From assembly GCF_000745835.1 (NCBI RefSeq), contig NZ_JQKB01000014.1:1-64000 (forward strand): 64,000 nt of DNA, in the 5' to 3' direction. The position numbers were made by a program, and so were the translations under genes. The notes beneath the pieces are model-generated. The model worked only from the letters and a program-made list of their open reading frames with translations, ran no database searches and had not been told where the DNA came from. This DNA comes from Belnapia moabensis DSM 16746. Its GTDB lineage: Bacteria > Pseudomonadota > Alphaproteobacteria > Acetobacterales > Acetobacteraceae. Position 1 is the first letter of the stretch. Every line of letters begins with the position of its first letter. Of the stretch, positions 41,906 through 50,032 are shown in pieces.

Positions 41906-42349
41906 TCAACGGCTGGGATGCTCCAGGCGGAAGCCGACGCCCAACCGGTTCCACAGGTTGATCATCCCGATCAGCGTCGTCAGCGCGACGAGCTCCGCCG
42001 GCGAGAACTGCTCCGCCGCCGCGGCATAGTCCGGGTCGGGCGCACCGGTCTGCGGCAGCAGGGTCAGCGCCTCCGTCCAGGCCAGCGCTGCCCGCTCCTG
42101 CGCCGTATAGAGCGAACTTTCCCGCCAGGCAGAGAGCAGCAACAGCCGCTCCGGCGTCTCGCCGGCCTTCATCGCATCCCGGCTGTGCATGTGGATGCAG
42201 TAGGCGCAGCCATTGATTTGCGAGGCGCGGGTCTTCACCAGCTCCATCAGCCCGTGCGGCAGACCGCTCTGGCGAATCTGCATCTCCAGCGCGATCAAGG
42301 CCTTGTAGAGGCCCGGATTAGCGTCAGGCGGGTTCAGTCTCTGGCTCAT
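41906..42349 (-). CDS. Carboxymuconolactone decarboxylase/AhpD-family protein (COE partner of ECF41)
   Basis: 147 residues with the AhpD-type redox motif in INGCAYCIHMHSRDAMKAGE (Cys-x-x-Cys plus histidine, about residues 48-56). LALTTLIGMINLWNRLGVGF-like C-terminal helix completes the fold. Family members are peroxidase-like or protect against oxidative stress. It lies directly downstream of an ECF41-type sigma factor, which in characterised cases controls exactly such a 'COE' gene, and an ECF41-like promoter precedes it. Start at ATG 42349. Confidence 0.87.
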   Translation of the reverse strand: MSQRLNPPDANPGLYKALIALEMQIRQSGLPHGLMELVKTRASQINGCAYCIHMHSRDAMKAGETPERLLLLSAWRESSLYTAQERAALAWTEALTLLPQTGAPDPDYAAAAEQFSPAELVALTTLIGMINLWNRLGVGFRLEHPSR

Positions 42350-42389
42350 CAATACGTCCCTTCGGTTCGGCGGGCGGAGAGGCCGCCCG

Positions 42390-43313
42390 CTACCCCAAGA
42401 ACGCGCCTGCCCCGCCGCTTGTGACGGCCGCCGGCAAAAATCCACGCAGCTTGTCAGGATTGCGGATCAGATAGAGCGATCGGATGCGGCCCCCTGCCAC
42501 CTCGGCGCCCAGCGCCCCCCAAGGTGTCCCGTCGAGGAAAAGGGCAAGGCCCGGCTGCCCGTTGAAGACCACCGGCCACGCTTCAATCTCCGCCGGGGGC
42601 TTTCGCCACACGCCAAGGGCGAAGCGCGTTACCTTGCCCGCGCCAAGAATTGGGTTGAGCGCCGCCCGTGCCTTGCCGCCGCCATCTGTCAGCAGCCGGG
42701 CATCCTCGGCCAGCAGGCGGGTGAGCCGTGCCGCATCGCCAGAGCGGGCTGCCGCCATGAAAGCTCCGAGGAGCCGCCGATGCGCCGCCGGGCTCGCTGG
42801 TTGCCGCGCCGGCCCTGCCTCCCGCAGCCGCTCCCGGGCCCGGTGGAGCAGCTGGCGACAGGCCGCCTCCGTCCGCCCGAGCGCCGCGGCGATTACCCCA
42901 TACTCCGCCCCGAAGGCATCCCGAAGCAGCAGCGCTGCCCGCTCCGGCGCCGAGAGCCGCTCGAGCACCAGCAGGAAAGCGATGGAGAGGTCAGCTGCGC
43001 GATCCAGACGCCGGTCGGGCGCCGCGGTCGCGGGTGGTGCCGGTACTTCCTCCAGCCAGGGCTCCGGCAACCAGGGGCCCGGATAGTCGCGCCGCGCCGC
43101 CTCGCTCCGCCGCAGCCGGTCGAGGCAGAGCCGCGTCACCACCGTCACCAGCCAGGCAGAGGGATCGGCGATGCCCTCGGCGCCTTGCCAGCGGATCCAG
43201 GCGTCCTGGACGACCTCCTCGGCCTCGCCTGTCGCGCCGAGCATACGGTAGGCGAGGGCCAGCAGCCGCGGCCGCTCGGCGAGGAAAGGGTCGAGCCTGT
43301 CCCGCTGCTGCAT
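42390..43313 (-). CDS. ECF41-type (SigJ-like) sigma factor
   Basis: 307 residues. Sigma-2 region LALAYRMLGATGEAEEVVQD and AWIRWQGAEGIADPSAWLVT; sigma-4 region ALLLRDAFGAEYGVIAAALG and RTEAACRQLLHRARERL; then a SnoaL-like C-terminal domain (about residues 185-300). The ECF41 marks are all present: the linker PGPWLPEPW, a DGGGK motif in LLTDGGGKARAAL and a C-terminal NPDKL in RNPDKLRGF. No anti-sigma gene is adjacent; in this group the C-terminal domain modulates activity itself. The ATG at 43313 follows GGAGGAA. Divergent from a TspO-like gene 30 bases away. Confidence 0.9.
   Translation of the reverse strand: MQQRDRLDPFLAERPRLLALAYRMLGATGEAEEVVQDAWIRWQGAEGIADPSAWLVTVVTRLCLDRLRRSEAARRDYPGPWLPEPWLEEVPAPPATAAPDRRLDRAADLSIAFLLVLERLSAPERAALLLRDAFGAEYGVIAAALGRTEAACRQLLHRARERLREAGPARQPASPAAHRRLLGAFMAAARSGDAARLTRLLAEDARLLTDGGGKARAALNPILGAGKVTRFALGVWRKPPAEIEAWPVVFNGQPGLALFLDGTPWGALGAEVAGGRIRSLYLIRNPDKLRGFLPAAVTSGGAGAFLG
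42400..42426 (-). promoter_or_regulatory. Candidate ECF41-dependent promoter of the AhpD-like gene
   Basis: On the minus strand CGTCACA (42426-42420), 16 bases, then CGTT (42403-42400). The recalled ECF41 consensus is TGTCACA-N16-CGTC, so there is one mismatch in each half. It lies inside the last codons of the sigma gene and 50 bases before the AhpD-like start. Confidence 0.55.
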
Positions 43314-43343
43314 CCGCCTTCCTCCGCTGCCAAAGTGCCGAGC

Positions 43344-44093
43344 ATGCCCCGATTCCAACCGCTGCTAAATCTCATCCTCCCCGCCCTGCTACCCCTCGCC
43401 GGAGTGCTCGCGAGCCTCATCGGTACCGGCCACCCACTCTGGGCGATGCAGACCATCCGGACGCCGGTGGTGCCGGCACCCTATGCCTTCTCGATCTGGG
43501 GGCCGATCTTCGCCCTGGCTCTGGCCTGGGGCATCTGGCAGACGCACCCCGCGCGACGCGCCGATCTGCGCCTCGCCCGGCTGCGTGGTCCCGCGGCGGG
43601 GGCCTTCGCGCTGATGCTGCTCTGGATGGTCGTGGCGCAGCTGACGCCGAATGGCTGGCACCTGCTGGCAATCATCCTCGCCCTGCTGGTCGCGGCACTG
43701 ATGGCTTTCTTCCGCGCCGCAGCGCTGCCCGCGACGGGGGGCGGCTGGCGCTGGATCGCCCGTCCGCTCTTCGGCCTACTGGCGGGCTGGGTCTCCGCCG
43801 CCAGCATCGTCAACCTCTCCGGCGCGGCGGCGACCGAGGGCGTGACCTGGGGCGGGACCGACCCGGCCCTGGTGGCGATGGGGCTTATCCTGCTTGCCGC
43901 CTGGATCGGCGGCGCCGTGCTGCGCCGGAGCCACGGCGACCTTTGGTATGCCGGCGCGCTGCTCTGGGCGCTGATCGCCATCGTCATCGCCAACGCGGCG
44001 CTGCCGGCGGTCGCCATCACCGCCGGCCTCGGCATGCTGATCGTCGCGGTGGCGGCGTATCTAGCCCGGATACGCCACGAACGGCCCATGTAG
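43344..44093 (+). CDS. TspO/MBR-like membrane protein
   Basis: 249 residues, seven or more hydrophobic helices. The segment PAPYAFSIWGPIFALALAWG, followed later by WVSAASIVNLSGAAATEGVT and PALVAMGLILLAAWIGGAVL, is the pattern of the larger 'tryptophan-rich sensory protein' relatives of TspO. Those proteins bind porphyrins or cholesterol in better-known members; here the role is open. It is divergent from the ECF41 gene; its 3' end overlaps the convergent glycosyltransferase by 33 bases. Confidence 0.7.
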   Translation: MPRFQPLLNLILPALLPLAGVLASLIGTGHPLWAMQTIRTPVVPAPYAFSIWGPIFALALAWGIWQTHPARRADLRLARLRGPAAGAFALMLLWMVVAQLTPNGWHLLAIILALLVAALMAFFRAAALPATGGGWRWIARPLFGLLAGWVSAASIVNLSGAAATEGVTWGGTDPALVAMGLILLAAWIGGAVLRRSHGDLWYAGALLWALIAIVIANAALPAVAITAGLGMLIVAVAAYLARIRHERPM

Positions 44094-45035
44094 CGGCCGC
44101 GGCAGCAGCGGCAGGGCATGCGCCGCTGCCAGCAGCAATGCCCGCTTTGGCGAGGGGGCCGCCGCCACCGAGGCCCGCAGGCGCCCGAGCCCCGCCGCGC
44201 GGTCGCCATGGCGGATCAACTCCCGCCCGACGATCCAGGCATTCTCCGCCTCCGCCCGCCGCCGCGTCCGCGCCAGGCGCTGCGGGCCGAGCCGCTCCGC
44301 CAGCAGCGGATTCGCATAGATCGCTGCCATCGCCGGGGCGAAGGCCGCCGGGTCATGCGCCATCCGGCGATAGGCGCTGCCCTGCCGCTCGCGGACGAAG
44401 AGCACCGGCTCCGCCTCCTCGACCGCGATGAAGGGACCCTGCAAGGCGAGGCGAATCCAATATTCCCAGTCCTCGCCATAGCGGAGATGCGGCAGGAACG
44501 GCCCGGCGGCGGCGATCGCCTCCCGCCGGATCAGCAGATGCCCGCCATTAACGAAGAGATTCTGCACCAGCAACCGCTCCAACAGGTCGCCGGAAAGGGC
44601 AGGGGTGCCCTTCAGCCGCAGGGGCGGGTCGCCGGGCTTCGCCGTCTCGGCCATCACCGCATAGGCGCCATGGGCGGCGATGGCGGCCGGCATCGAGGCG
44701 AGGGCGACCATCAGCCGCTCCAGCGCATCGGGAGCCAGCCAGTCATCAGCATCGAGGAAGAGCACCGCCTCGCCCCGCGCCTCGGCGATCGCGCGGCTGC
44801 GGGCGGCGGAGACGCCGGCATTCTCCTGCCGAATCAGGCGGATGCGCTTGTCGGCTCGTGCCTCCACCACCTCCGCCGTGCCGTCGCGGGAGCCGTCATC
44901 GACCACGATCATCTCCCAGTCGGTGAAGGTCTGGGCGAGGACGCTGTCCAGCGCAGCACCGACATACCGGGCCACGTCGAAGGCCGGCGTCAGGACGGAG
45001 ACGGCTGGGGCAGGGGTGACGAGATCGCGCATCAT
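44061..45035 (-). CDS. Family 2 glycosyltransferase
   Basis: 324 residues, GT-A fold: VSVLTPAFDVARYVGAALDS, DWEMIVVDDGSRDGTAEVVE with the nucleotide-binding acidic residues, AGVSAARSRAIAEARGEAVL, FLDADDWLAPDALERL (DxD-like), and GEDWEYWIRLALQG (catalytic base region). Probably transfers a sugar from a nucleotide donor in surface polysaccharide synthesis. No other polysaccharide genes adjoin. A second ATG at 45032 has better spacing from the GAGGGG ribosome site. Confidence 0.87.
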   Translation of the reverse strand: MMRDLVTPAPAVSVLTPAFDVARYVGAALDSVLAQTFTDWEMIVVDDGSRDGTAEVVEARADKRIRLIRQENAGVSAARSRAIAEARGEAVLFLDADDWLAPDALERLMVALASMPAAIAAHGAYAVMAETAKPGDPPLRLKGTPALSGDLLERLLVQNLFVNGGHLLIRREAIAAAGPFLPHLRYGEDWEYWIRLALQGPFIAVEEAEPVLFVRERQGSAYRRMAHDPAAFAPAMAAIYANPLLAERLGPQRLARTRRRAEAENAWIVGRELIRHGDRAAGLGRLRASVAAAPSPKRALLLAAAHALPLLPRPLHGPFVAYPG

Positions 45036-45115
45036 TCCCCTCGGGTGACACGGGAATGCTCGGTGCGGGGATCACGCCTGCGCGGAGTCTCGCCCTTGTG
45101 TCCTCTGGTGGAAGA

Positions 45116-45129
45116 CTGATCCTGATCAA
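45116..45129 (+). promoter_or_regulatory. Imperfect FNR/FixK box upstream of the TauE/SafE-like gene
   Basis: CTGAT-CCTG-ATCAA matches TTGAT-N4-ATCAA with one mismatch. Its centre is only about 23 bases before the ATG at 45146, closer than normal for an activating site. Confidence 0.5.
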
Positions 45130-45145
45130 GGACGGGCGCTGGCCC

Positions 45146-45877
45146 ATGGTCCAGGCTGCGATAATGCTGGCATCCTGTCTCCACTCCCTCGACGCGCTCG
45201 GCCCGGACGGGCTGCCGGCGTTGATGGGGGCGCTCTTCCTCACCGGCTTCGCTGGCGGCGCCAGCCATTGCGCGGCGATGTGCGGACCCTTCGTGCTGGC
45301 GCAGATGGCGACGGGCGGCAGCCAAGGCGGCGGACGGCTGGCGCGGCTCTCTGGGGCGTTGCTGCTGCCCTATCACCTCGGGCGTGGGCTCGGCTATGGG
45401 GCGCTCGGTGCAGTGGGCGGTGGCTTCTCGGCCGCGGCAGCGCATCTGCCCGGGCTCGGCCTGATGCCGCCGCTACTGCTCGGCTTGGCGGGGCTGGCGA
45501 TGCTGGCCCGGGCGGTGCCGGCGCTGGCGGCACGTCTGCCGCGGGGCGGGTTCGGTGGGCTGATCACCCCACGGCTCGGGCGACTGCTCGAAGGGCCGGG
45601 CGCCAGCCGCGCCTTCCTGCTCGGCCTGTTGCTCTCCGCGCTCCCCTGCGGGCTCCTCTATGCAGCGCTGGCGGCGGCTGCGGCGAGCGGCAGCGCGCTC
45701 GCCGGGGCGCTCGCCATGTTGGCTTTCGTGCTGGGCACCGTGCCGGCGCTGGTGGCGCTCGCTCTCCTCGGCCGCTTTTTCCGCCGCCGCGCGGAGCCGT
45801 TGCTCCGTCGCGTTGCGCCGCTGCTCTACGGCTTCAACGCCCTGGTGCTCCTGGCGCTCGCCCTGCGGCTGGCTTAA
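45146..45877 (+). CDS. Sulfite exporter TauE/SafE-like (DsbD_2) membrane protein
   Basis: 243 residues, about six membrane helices. The N-terminal core LMGALFLTGFAGGASHCAAM followed by CGPFVLAQM carries the HCxxMCGP motif of the DsbD_2/TauE-like proteins often found with cbb3 oxidase genes and linked to copper or cytochrome assembly. A second conserved stretch is LGLLLSALPCGLLYAALAAA. Start is uncertain: ATG 45146, 45164 or 45224 are in frame, and the FNR box position would favour one of the later ones. It sits just before the cbb3 cluster, its stop overlapping the convergent DUF2189 gene by 4 bases. Confidence 0.78.
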   Translation: MVQAAIMLASCLHSLDALGPDGLPALMGALFLTGFAGGASHCAAMCGPFVLAQMATGGSQGGGRLARLSGALLLPYHLGRGLGYGALGAVGGGFSAAAAHLPGLGLMPPLLLGLAGLAMLARAVPALAARLPRGGFGGLITPRLGRLLEGPGASRAFLLGLLLSALPCGLLYAALAAAAASGSALAGALAMLAFVLGTVPALVALALLGRFFRRRAEPLLRRVAPLLYGFNALVLLALALRLA

Positions 45878-46641
45878 CGGACGACCAAGTCCCGGTAGGC
45901 ATGCCAGGTCGCATGGCCGACCAGCGGCAGCACCACGACAAGGCCCAGGAAGAAGGGCACCAGCGCCAGCCCGGTGAAGAGCACGATCAGCCCGGCCCAG
46001 AGCGCCATGGCGCGGCTGTTCTCCATCACCGCCTGCAGGCTGATCGTCACCGCCTCCAGCCAGGCGATGTCGCGGTCGACCAGCATCGGCAGTGAGACGG
46101 CGGCGAGGGCGAAGCTGCCCGCCGCCAGCAGGCAGCCGATGCCGGTGCCGGTGACGAGGAAGGGCAGCAGCGCCTCCGACTGCAGCATCGCCATCGGCAG
46201 TTGCGCGAGCGAGGGCAACGCCACGCCACCAAAGAAGAGCGCGAAGAGCAGCCCCGCGACGCGCACCCAGAACAGGTGGATGATGAGCAGCAGTACGCCC
46301 ATCATGGCGATCTGTGGCCGGAAGGCCTGCATCGCCTGGTGCAGCGTGACCGTCTCGCCCAGCTCGGCGCGGCGCGAGACCTCGTAGAGCGGCGTGGCGA
46401 GCAGCGGAGCAAGGATGAAGAAGCCCGCCGTCGCCGGCAGGATCGCCCATGGCGCTCCCAACTCGAACAACAGCAGCGACAGCACCCAGCCGAAGAGGGC
46501 GAGCGCCGCGCCAAGGCTGAGGCTGATAGCCCGGTGCGCCATCATGTCCCGCCAGCCGAGGGTGATCCACACCCAGGGCCGGTCGCTCGCCACGCGGCGC
46601 ACACGGCTCCGCAGTGGGACGTTGAGCGCTTCGATCGGCAT
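45874..46641 (-). CDS. DUF2189-family membrane protein
   Basis: 255 residues, six hydrophobic segments: SLSLGAALALFGWVLSLLLF, LPATAGFFILAPLLATPLYE, QIAMMGVLLLIIHLFWVRVA, PFLVTGTGIGCLLAAGSFAL and two more near the C-terminus. It matches the DUF2189 family, which is repeatedly found beside cytochrome oxidase genes but has no proven function. It is divergent from ccoN, and the shared gap contains a perfect FNR/FixK box 58 bases from its start, so it is likely induced together with the oxidase at low oxygen. Confidence 0.8.
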   Translation of the reverse strand: MPIEALNVPLRSRVRRVASDRPWVWITLGWRDMMAHRAISLSLGAALALFGWVLSLLLFELGAPWAILPATAGFFILAPLLATPLYEVSRRAELGETVTLHQAMQAFRPQIAMMGVLLLIIHLFWVRVAGLLFALFFGGVALPSLAQLPMAMLQSEALLPFLVTGTGIGCLLAAGSFALAAVSLPMLVDRDIAWLEAVTISLQAVMENSRAMALWAGLIVLFTGLALVPFFLGLVVVLPLVGHATWHAYRDLVVR

Positions 46642-46698
46642 TCTTCCATCCTCAACCGCGGCCTGCCCGAGCCTAAGCATGAATGCCGGCGCGGGACC

Positions 46699-46712
46699 TT
46701 GATCGGGATCAA
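46699..46712. promoter_or_regulatory. Perfect FNR/FixK anaerobox between the DUF2189 gene and ccoN
   Basis: TTGAT-CGGG-ATCAA, an exact match to the FNR/FixK consensus, centred at 46705.5. Activation at the usual -41.5 position would put transcription starts near 46747 (towards ccoN, ATG 46790) and near 46664 (towards the DUF2189 gene, ATG 46641), both leaving sensible leaders. Confidence 0.85.
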
Positions 46713-46789
46713 GGACGCCCAGGCCCGATCGGGCGAGGTTGTGCCGATGCCGGGGACCCATCGACCGCCCCGGTCCGGAGATGTGTCGC

Positions 46790-48247
46790 ATGGCAGCGAT
46801 TGCCGCCCCTATCCCCACCGAGCCTGACGTCGAGGCGCCGGTCCGCGCCTTCGCCATCGCCACGGTGTTCTGGGGTATCGCGGGCTTCCTAGCCGGCGTG
46901 GTGATCGCCGCGCAGCTCGCCTTCCCCCTGCTCAACCTCGACCTGGAATGGACCACCTTCGGGCGGCTCCGCCCGCTGCACACCAGCGCGGTGATCTTCG
47001 CCTTTGGTGGCAACGCGCTGATCGGAACGAGCCTCTTCATCGTCCAGCGCACCTGCCGCGCACGGCTCTTCGGCGGCGAGGAGATGGGCTGGTTCCTGTT
47101 CTGGGGCTACCAGTTCTTCATCGTGGCGGCGGCCGTAGGCTACCTGTTCGGCGTTACCCAGGGCAAGGAGTACGCCGAGCCCGAGTGGTACGTGGACCTC
47201 TGGCTGACGCTGGTCTGGGTCACCTACCTCGTCGCCTTCGGCGGCACGATCCTGAAGCGCCGCGAGCCGCATATCTACGTGGCGAACTGGTTCCTGCTCG
47301 CCTTCATCATCACCGTCGCCATGCTGCACATTGTCAACAACTTGGCGCTGCCGGTGGGCGATGGCGTGGGCAAGTCCTACGGCATGGCGTCCGGCGTGCA
47401 GGATGCGATGATCCAGTGGTGGTACGGCCACAACGCGGTGGGCTTCTTCCTGACCGCCGGCTTCCTGGGGATGATGTACTACTTCATCCCGAAGCAGGCG
47501 GGGCGACCGGTCTATTCCTACCGGCTTTCCATCGTGCATTTCTGGTCGCTGATCTTCCTCTACATCTGGGCCGGCCCGCACCACCTGCACTACACCGCGC
47601 TGCCGGACTGGGCGCAGACGCTGGGCATGGTCTTCTCGATCATGCTGTGGATGCCCTCCTGGGGCGGCATGATCAACGGGCTGATGACGCTGTCGGGCGC
47701 CTGGGACAAGCTGCGCACCGATCCCGGCCTGCGCTTCTCCGTCACCGCCGTCGGCTTCTACGCCATGGCCACCTTCGAGGGGCCGGTGATGTCGATCCGC
47801 GCGGTCAACAGCCTCTCGCACTACACCGACTGGACCATTGGCCACGTCCATAGCGGCGCCTTGGGCTGGAACGGCTTCATCATCTTCGGCGCGCTCTACT
47901 GGCTGATCCCGGTGCTGTGGAACAAGAAGCTCTACTCGGAGCGGCTGGTCTCCTGGCACTTCTGGGTCGCGACCATCGGCATCGTCCTCTACATCACCGC
48001 CATGTGGGTCAGCGGCATCATGCAGGGGCTGATGTGGCGCGCCTATGACGAGCACGGCTTCCTGCAATACGCCTTCGTCGAGACCGTTGCGGCGATGCAT
48101 CCCTACTACGTCATCCGCATGCTGGGCGGCGTGCTCTACCTGAGCGGCGCGCTCATCATGGCTTGGAACATCTACCGCACCGTGACGGCAGGGAAGGAGG
48201 AGGCGCCGGCCGCGCTCCCCGCCGCCCTGCCGATGGCCGCCGAGTAA
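46790..48247 (+). CDS. ccoN: cbb3-type cytochrome c oxidase subunit I
   Basis: Catalytic haem-copper subunit of the high-affinity oxidase, 485 residues. Haem and copper histidines lie in [57 protein letters not shown] and [17 protein letters not shown]; twelve or more helices are apparent. The start ATG 46790 is 9 bases after GGAG; an ATG at 46781 is an alternative. It begins the ccoNOQP operon and is preceded by a perfect FNR box. Confidence 0.97.
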   Translation: MAAIAAPIPTEPDVEAPVRAFAIATVFWGIAGFLAGVVIAAQLAFPLLNLDLEWTTFGRLRPLHTSAVIFAFGGNALIGTSLFIVQRTCRARLFGGEEMGWFLFWGYQFFIVAAAVGYLFGVTQGKEYAEPEWYVDLWLTLVWVTYLVAFGGTILKRREPHIYVANWFLLAFIITVAMLHIVNNLALPVGDGVGKSYGMASGVQDAMIQWWYGHNAVGFFLTAGFLGMMYYFIPKQAGRPVYSYRLSIVHFWSLIFLYIWAGPHHLHYTALPDWAQTLGMVFSIMLWMPSWGGMINGLMTLSGAWDKLRTDPGLRFSVTAVGFYAMATFEGPVMSIRAVNSLSHYTDWTIGHVHSGALGWNGFIIFGALYWLIPVLWNKKLYSERLVSWHFWVATIGIVLYITAMWVSGIMQGLMWRAYDEHGFLQYAFVETVAAMHPYYVIRMLGGVLYLSGALIMAWNIYRTVTAGKEEAPAALPAALPMAAE

Positions 48248-48261
48248 GGAGGGGCCGCGCC

Positions 48262-48990
48262 ATGAAACGCTTCACCCATGCGCTGATCGAGAAGAACCTC
48301 ATCCTTCTCGGCGTGCTCACCCTGCTGACGGTCGCCATTGGCGGCCTGGTGCAGATCGTCCCGCTCTTCCTCGTCGAGACCACGATCGAGCGCGTGCAGG
48401 GCATCCGCCCCTACACTCCGCTCGAGCTGATGGGCCGCAACATCTATGTGCGCGAGGGCTGCTACCTCTGCCACAGCCAGATGGTCCGCCCCTTCCGCGA
48501 CGAGTCAGAGCGCTACGGCCATCACAGCCTGGCGGCCGAGAGCATGTACGACCATCCCTTCCAGTGGGGCAGCAAGCGCACCGGGCCGGACCTCGCCCGC
48601 GTCGGCGGCCGCTACTCGGATGACTGGCACGCGGCCCATCTCCGCAGCCCGCGCGAGCTGGTGCCGGCCTCGGTGATGCCGCCCTATGCCTTCCTCGACC
48701 GGCCGCTCGATGCCGAGGCGATCCGCGCCCATCTCCGTGCCCAGCGCGGCGTCGGCGTGCCCTACAGCGACGAGATGGTCGCCGAGGCGGCGAACGACCT
48801 CGCCACCCAGGCGACGCCCGAGGCCGACGCCTCCGGCTTCAGCCGCCGCTACCCGAATGCCCGCCAGGCGGCCTTCGACGCCGACCCCAAGGTGGTGACG
48901 GAGATGGATGCGCTGATCGCCTACCTGCAGATGCTCGGTACCCTCGTCCGCTTCTCGGACGTGACGCCTGACCAGCTGCGCCAGCCCTGA
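48262..48990 (+). CDS. ccoO: cbb3-type cytochrome c oxidase subunit II
   Basis: Membrane-anchored monohaem cytochrome c, 242 residues. An N-terminal anchor ([20 protein letters not shown]) is followed by the haem motif [56 protein letters not shown] and [14 protein letters not shown] with the axial methionine. The start follows an AAGGAGG ribosome site after ccoN. Confidence 0.97.
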   Translation: MKRFTHALIEKNLILLGVLTLLTVAIGGLVQIVPLFLVETTIERVQGIRPYTPLELMGRNIYVREGCYLCHSQMVRPFRDESERYGHHSLAAESMYDHPFQWGSKRTGPDLARVGGRYSDDWHAAHLRSPRELVPASVMPPYAFLDRPLDAEAIRAHLRAQRGVGVPYSDEMVAEAANDLATQATPEADASGFSRRYPNARQAAFDADPKVVTEMDALIAYLQMLGTLVRFSDVTPDQLRQP

Positions 48991-49000
48991 GGAGCGCCTG

Positions 49001-49156
49001 ATGGATATCCAGCGCCTGCACGAGATCCTCTCGACCATCTGGGTGGTCTGGTTCGTGCTCCTCTTCACCGGGATTCTGGCCTGGGTGCTGCGCCCCGGCA
49101 GCCGCGAGGCCGCCAGCCGGCACGCCGCCATCCCGCTCCGCGACAGTCAGCCCTGA
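49001..49156 (+). CDS. ccoQ: cbb3 oxidase small subunit CcoQ
   Basis: 51 residues from ATG 49001 to TGA 49154-49156. It has one membrane helix (TIWVVWFVLLFTGILAWVL) and a short basic tail (RPGSREAASRHAA), the FixQ/CcoQ layout. It stabilises the association of CcoP with the core. Position between ccoO (10-base gap) and ccoP (11-base gap) makes the call secure despite low sequence information. Confidence 0.88.
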   Translation: MDIQRLHEILSTIWVVWFVLLFTGILAWVLRPGSREAASRHAAIPLRDSQP

Positions 49157-49167
49157 AAGCCAGGACC

Positions 49168-50022
49168 ATGGCAAAGCAGACCGAGTCCAATGCCGCTACC
49201 GGCGTCGCAACCACCGGCCATGAATGGGACGGCATCCGGGAACTCGACAACCCGATGCCCTCCTGGTGGCTCTACACCTTCTACGCGACCATCGCCTTCG
49301 CCCTGGTGTGGGTGGTGTTCTACCCAGCGCTGCCCTTCGTGCGCGGCCTGCTCGGCAATACCGCGCGCGGCGACCTCGCCGCGGTGATGACGACCGAGCA
49401 AGCCAAGGCGGCGCCGATGCTGGCCCGCCTCCGTGACGCGACGCCGGAAGCGATTTCTGCCGAGCCCGAGCTGCGTACCTTCGCGCTGGCCGGCGGCCGC
49501 ATCGCCTTCGCCAATAGCTGCGCCGGCTGCCATGGCGCGGGCGGGCAGGGCGCGTCGGGCGGCTTCCCGAGCCTTGCCGATGACGACTGGATTCATGGCG
49601 GCAGCCTCGAGGATATCCGCACGACCATCCGCCACGGCGTCCGCAACGGCGAGGCTGCCGAGGCGCGCGGCACTTCCATGCCCGCCTTCCTGCAAGCCGG
49701 GCTGACCATGCCGCAGATCGGCGACCTCGCCGAGCACGTCCTCTCGCTCTCCGGCGCCGGCCCGATCAATGCGGCGGGTGCCGCGCTCTTCGCCGATAAC
49801 TGCGCCGCCTGCCATGGCGAGCGCGGCGAGGGTAACCGGCAGGTCGGCGCGCCGCGGCTGAACGACAGGATCTGGCTCTATGGCGGCGACAAGGCCTCGG
49901 TCATGCGGAGCATCGCCTATTCCCGCGCCGGCGTGATGCCGGCCTGGGAAGGCCGGCTCGACGCGGCGACGATCAACATGCTCACCGTCTACGTCCACGC
50001 GCTCGGCGGCGGGGAGCGCTAG
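49168..50022 (+). CDS. ccoP: cbb3-type cytochrome c oxidase subunit III (dihaem)
   Basis: 284 residues. The N-terminus HEWDGIRELDNPMPSWWLYT and following membrane helix is diagnostic of CcoP, and there are two c-haem motifs, CAGCH in FANSCAGCHGAGGQGASGG and CAACH in FADNCAACHGERGEGNRQ, each followed by a methionine ligand (SMPAFL, VMPAWE). Passes electrons from soluble cytochrome c to CcoO. Last subunit of the oxidase; the assembly genes follow after 10 bases. Confidence 0.97.
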   Translation: MAKQTESNAATGVATTGHEWDGIRELDNPMPSWWLYTFYATIAFALVWVVFYPALPFVRGLLGNTARGDLAAVMTTEQAKAAPMLARLRDATPEAISAEPELRTFALAGGRIAFANSCAGCHGAGGQGASGGFPSLADDDWIHGGSLEDIRTTIRHGVRNGEAAEARGTSMPAFLQAGLTMPQIGDLAEHVLSLSGAGPINAAGAALFADNCAACHGERGEGNRQVGAPRLNDRIWLYGGDKASVMRSIAYSRAGVMPAWEGRLDAATINMLTVYVHALGGGER

Positions 50023-50032
50023 GGGACCCGTC

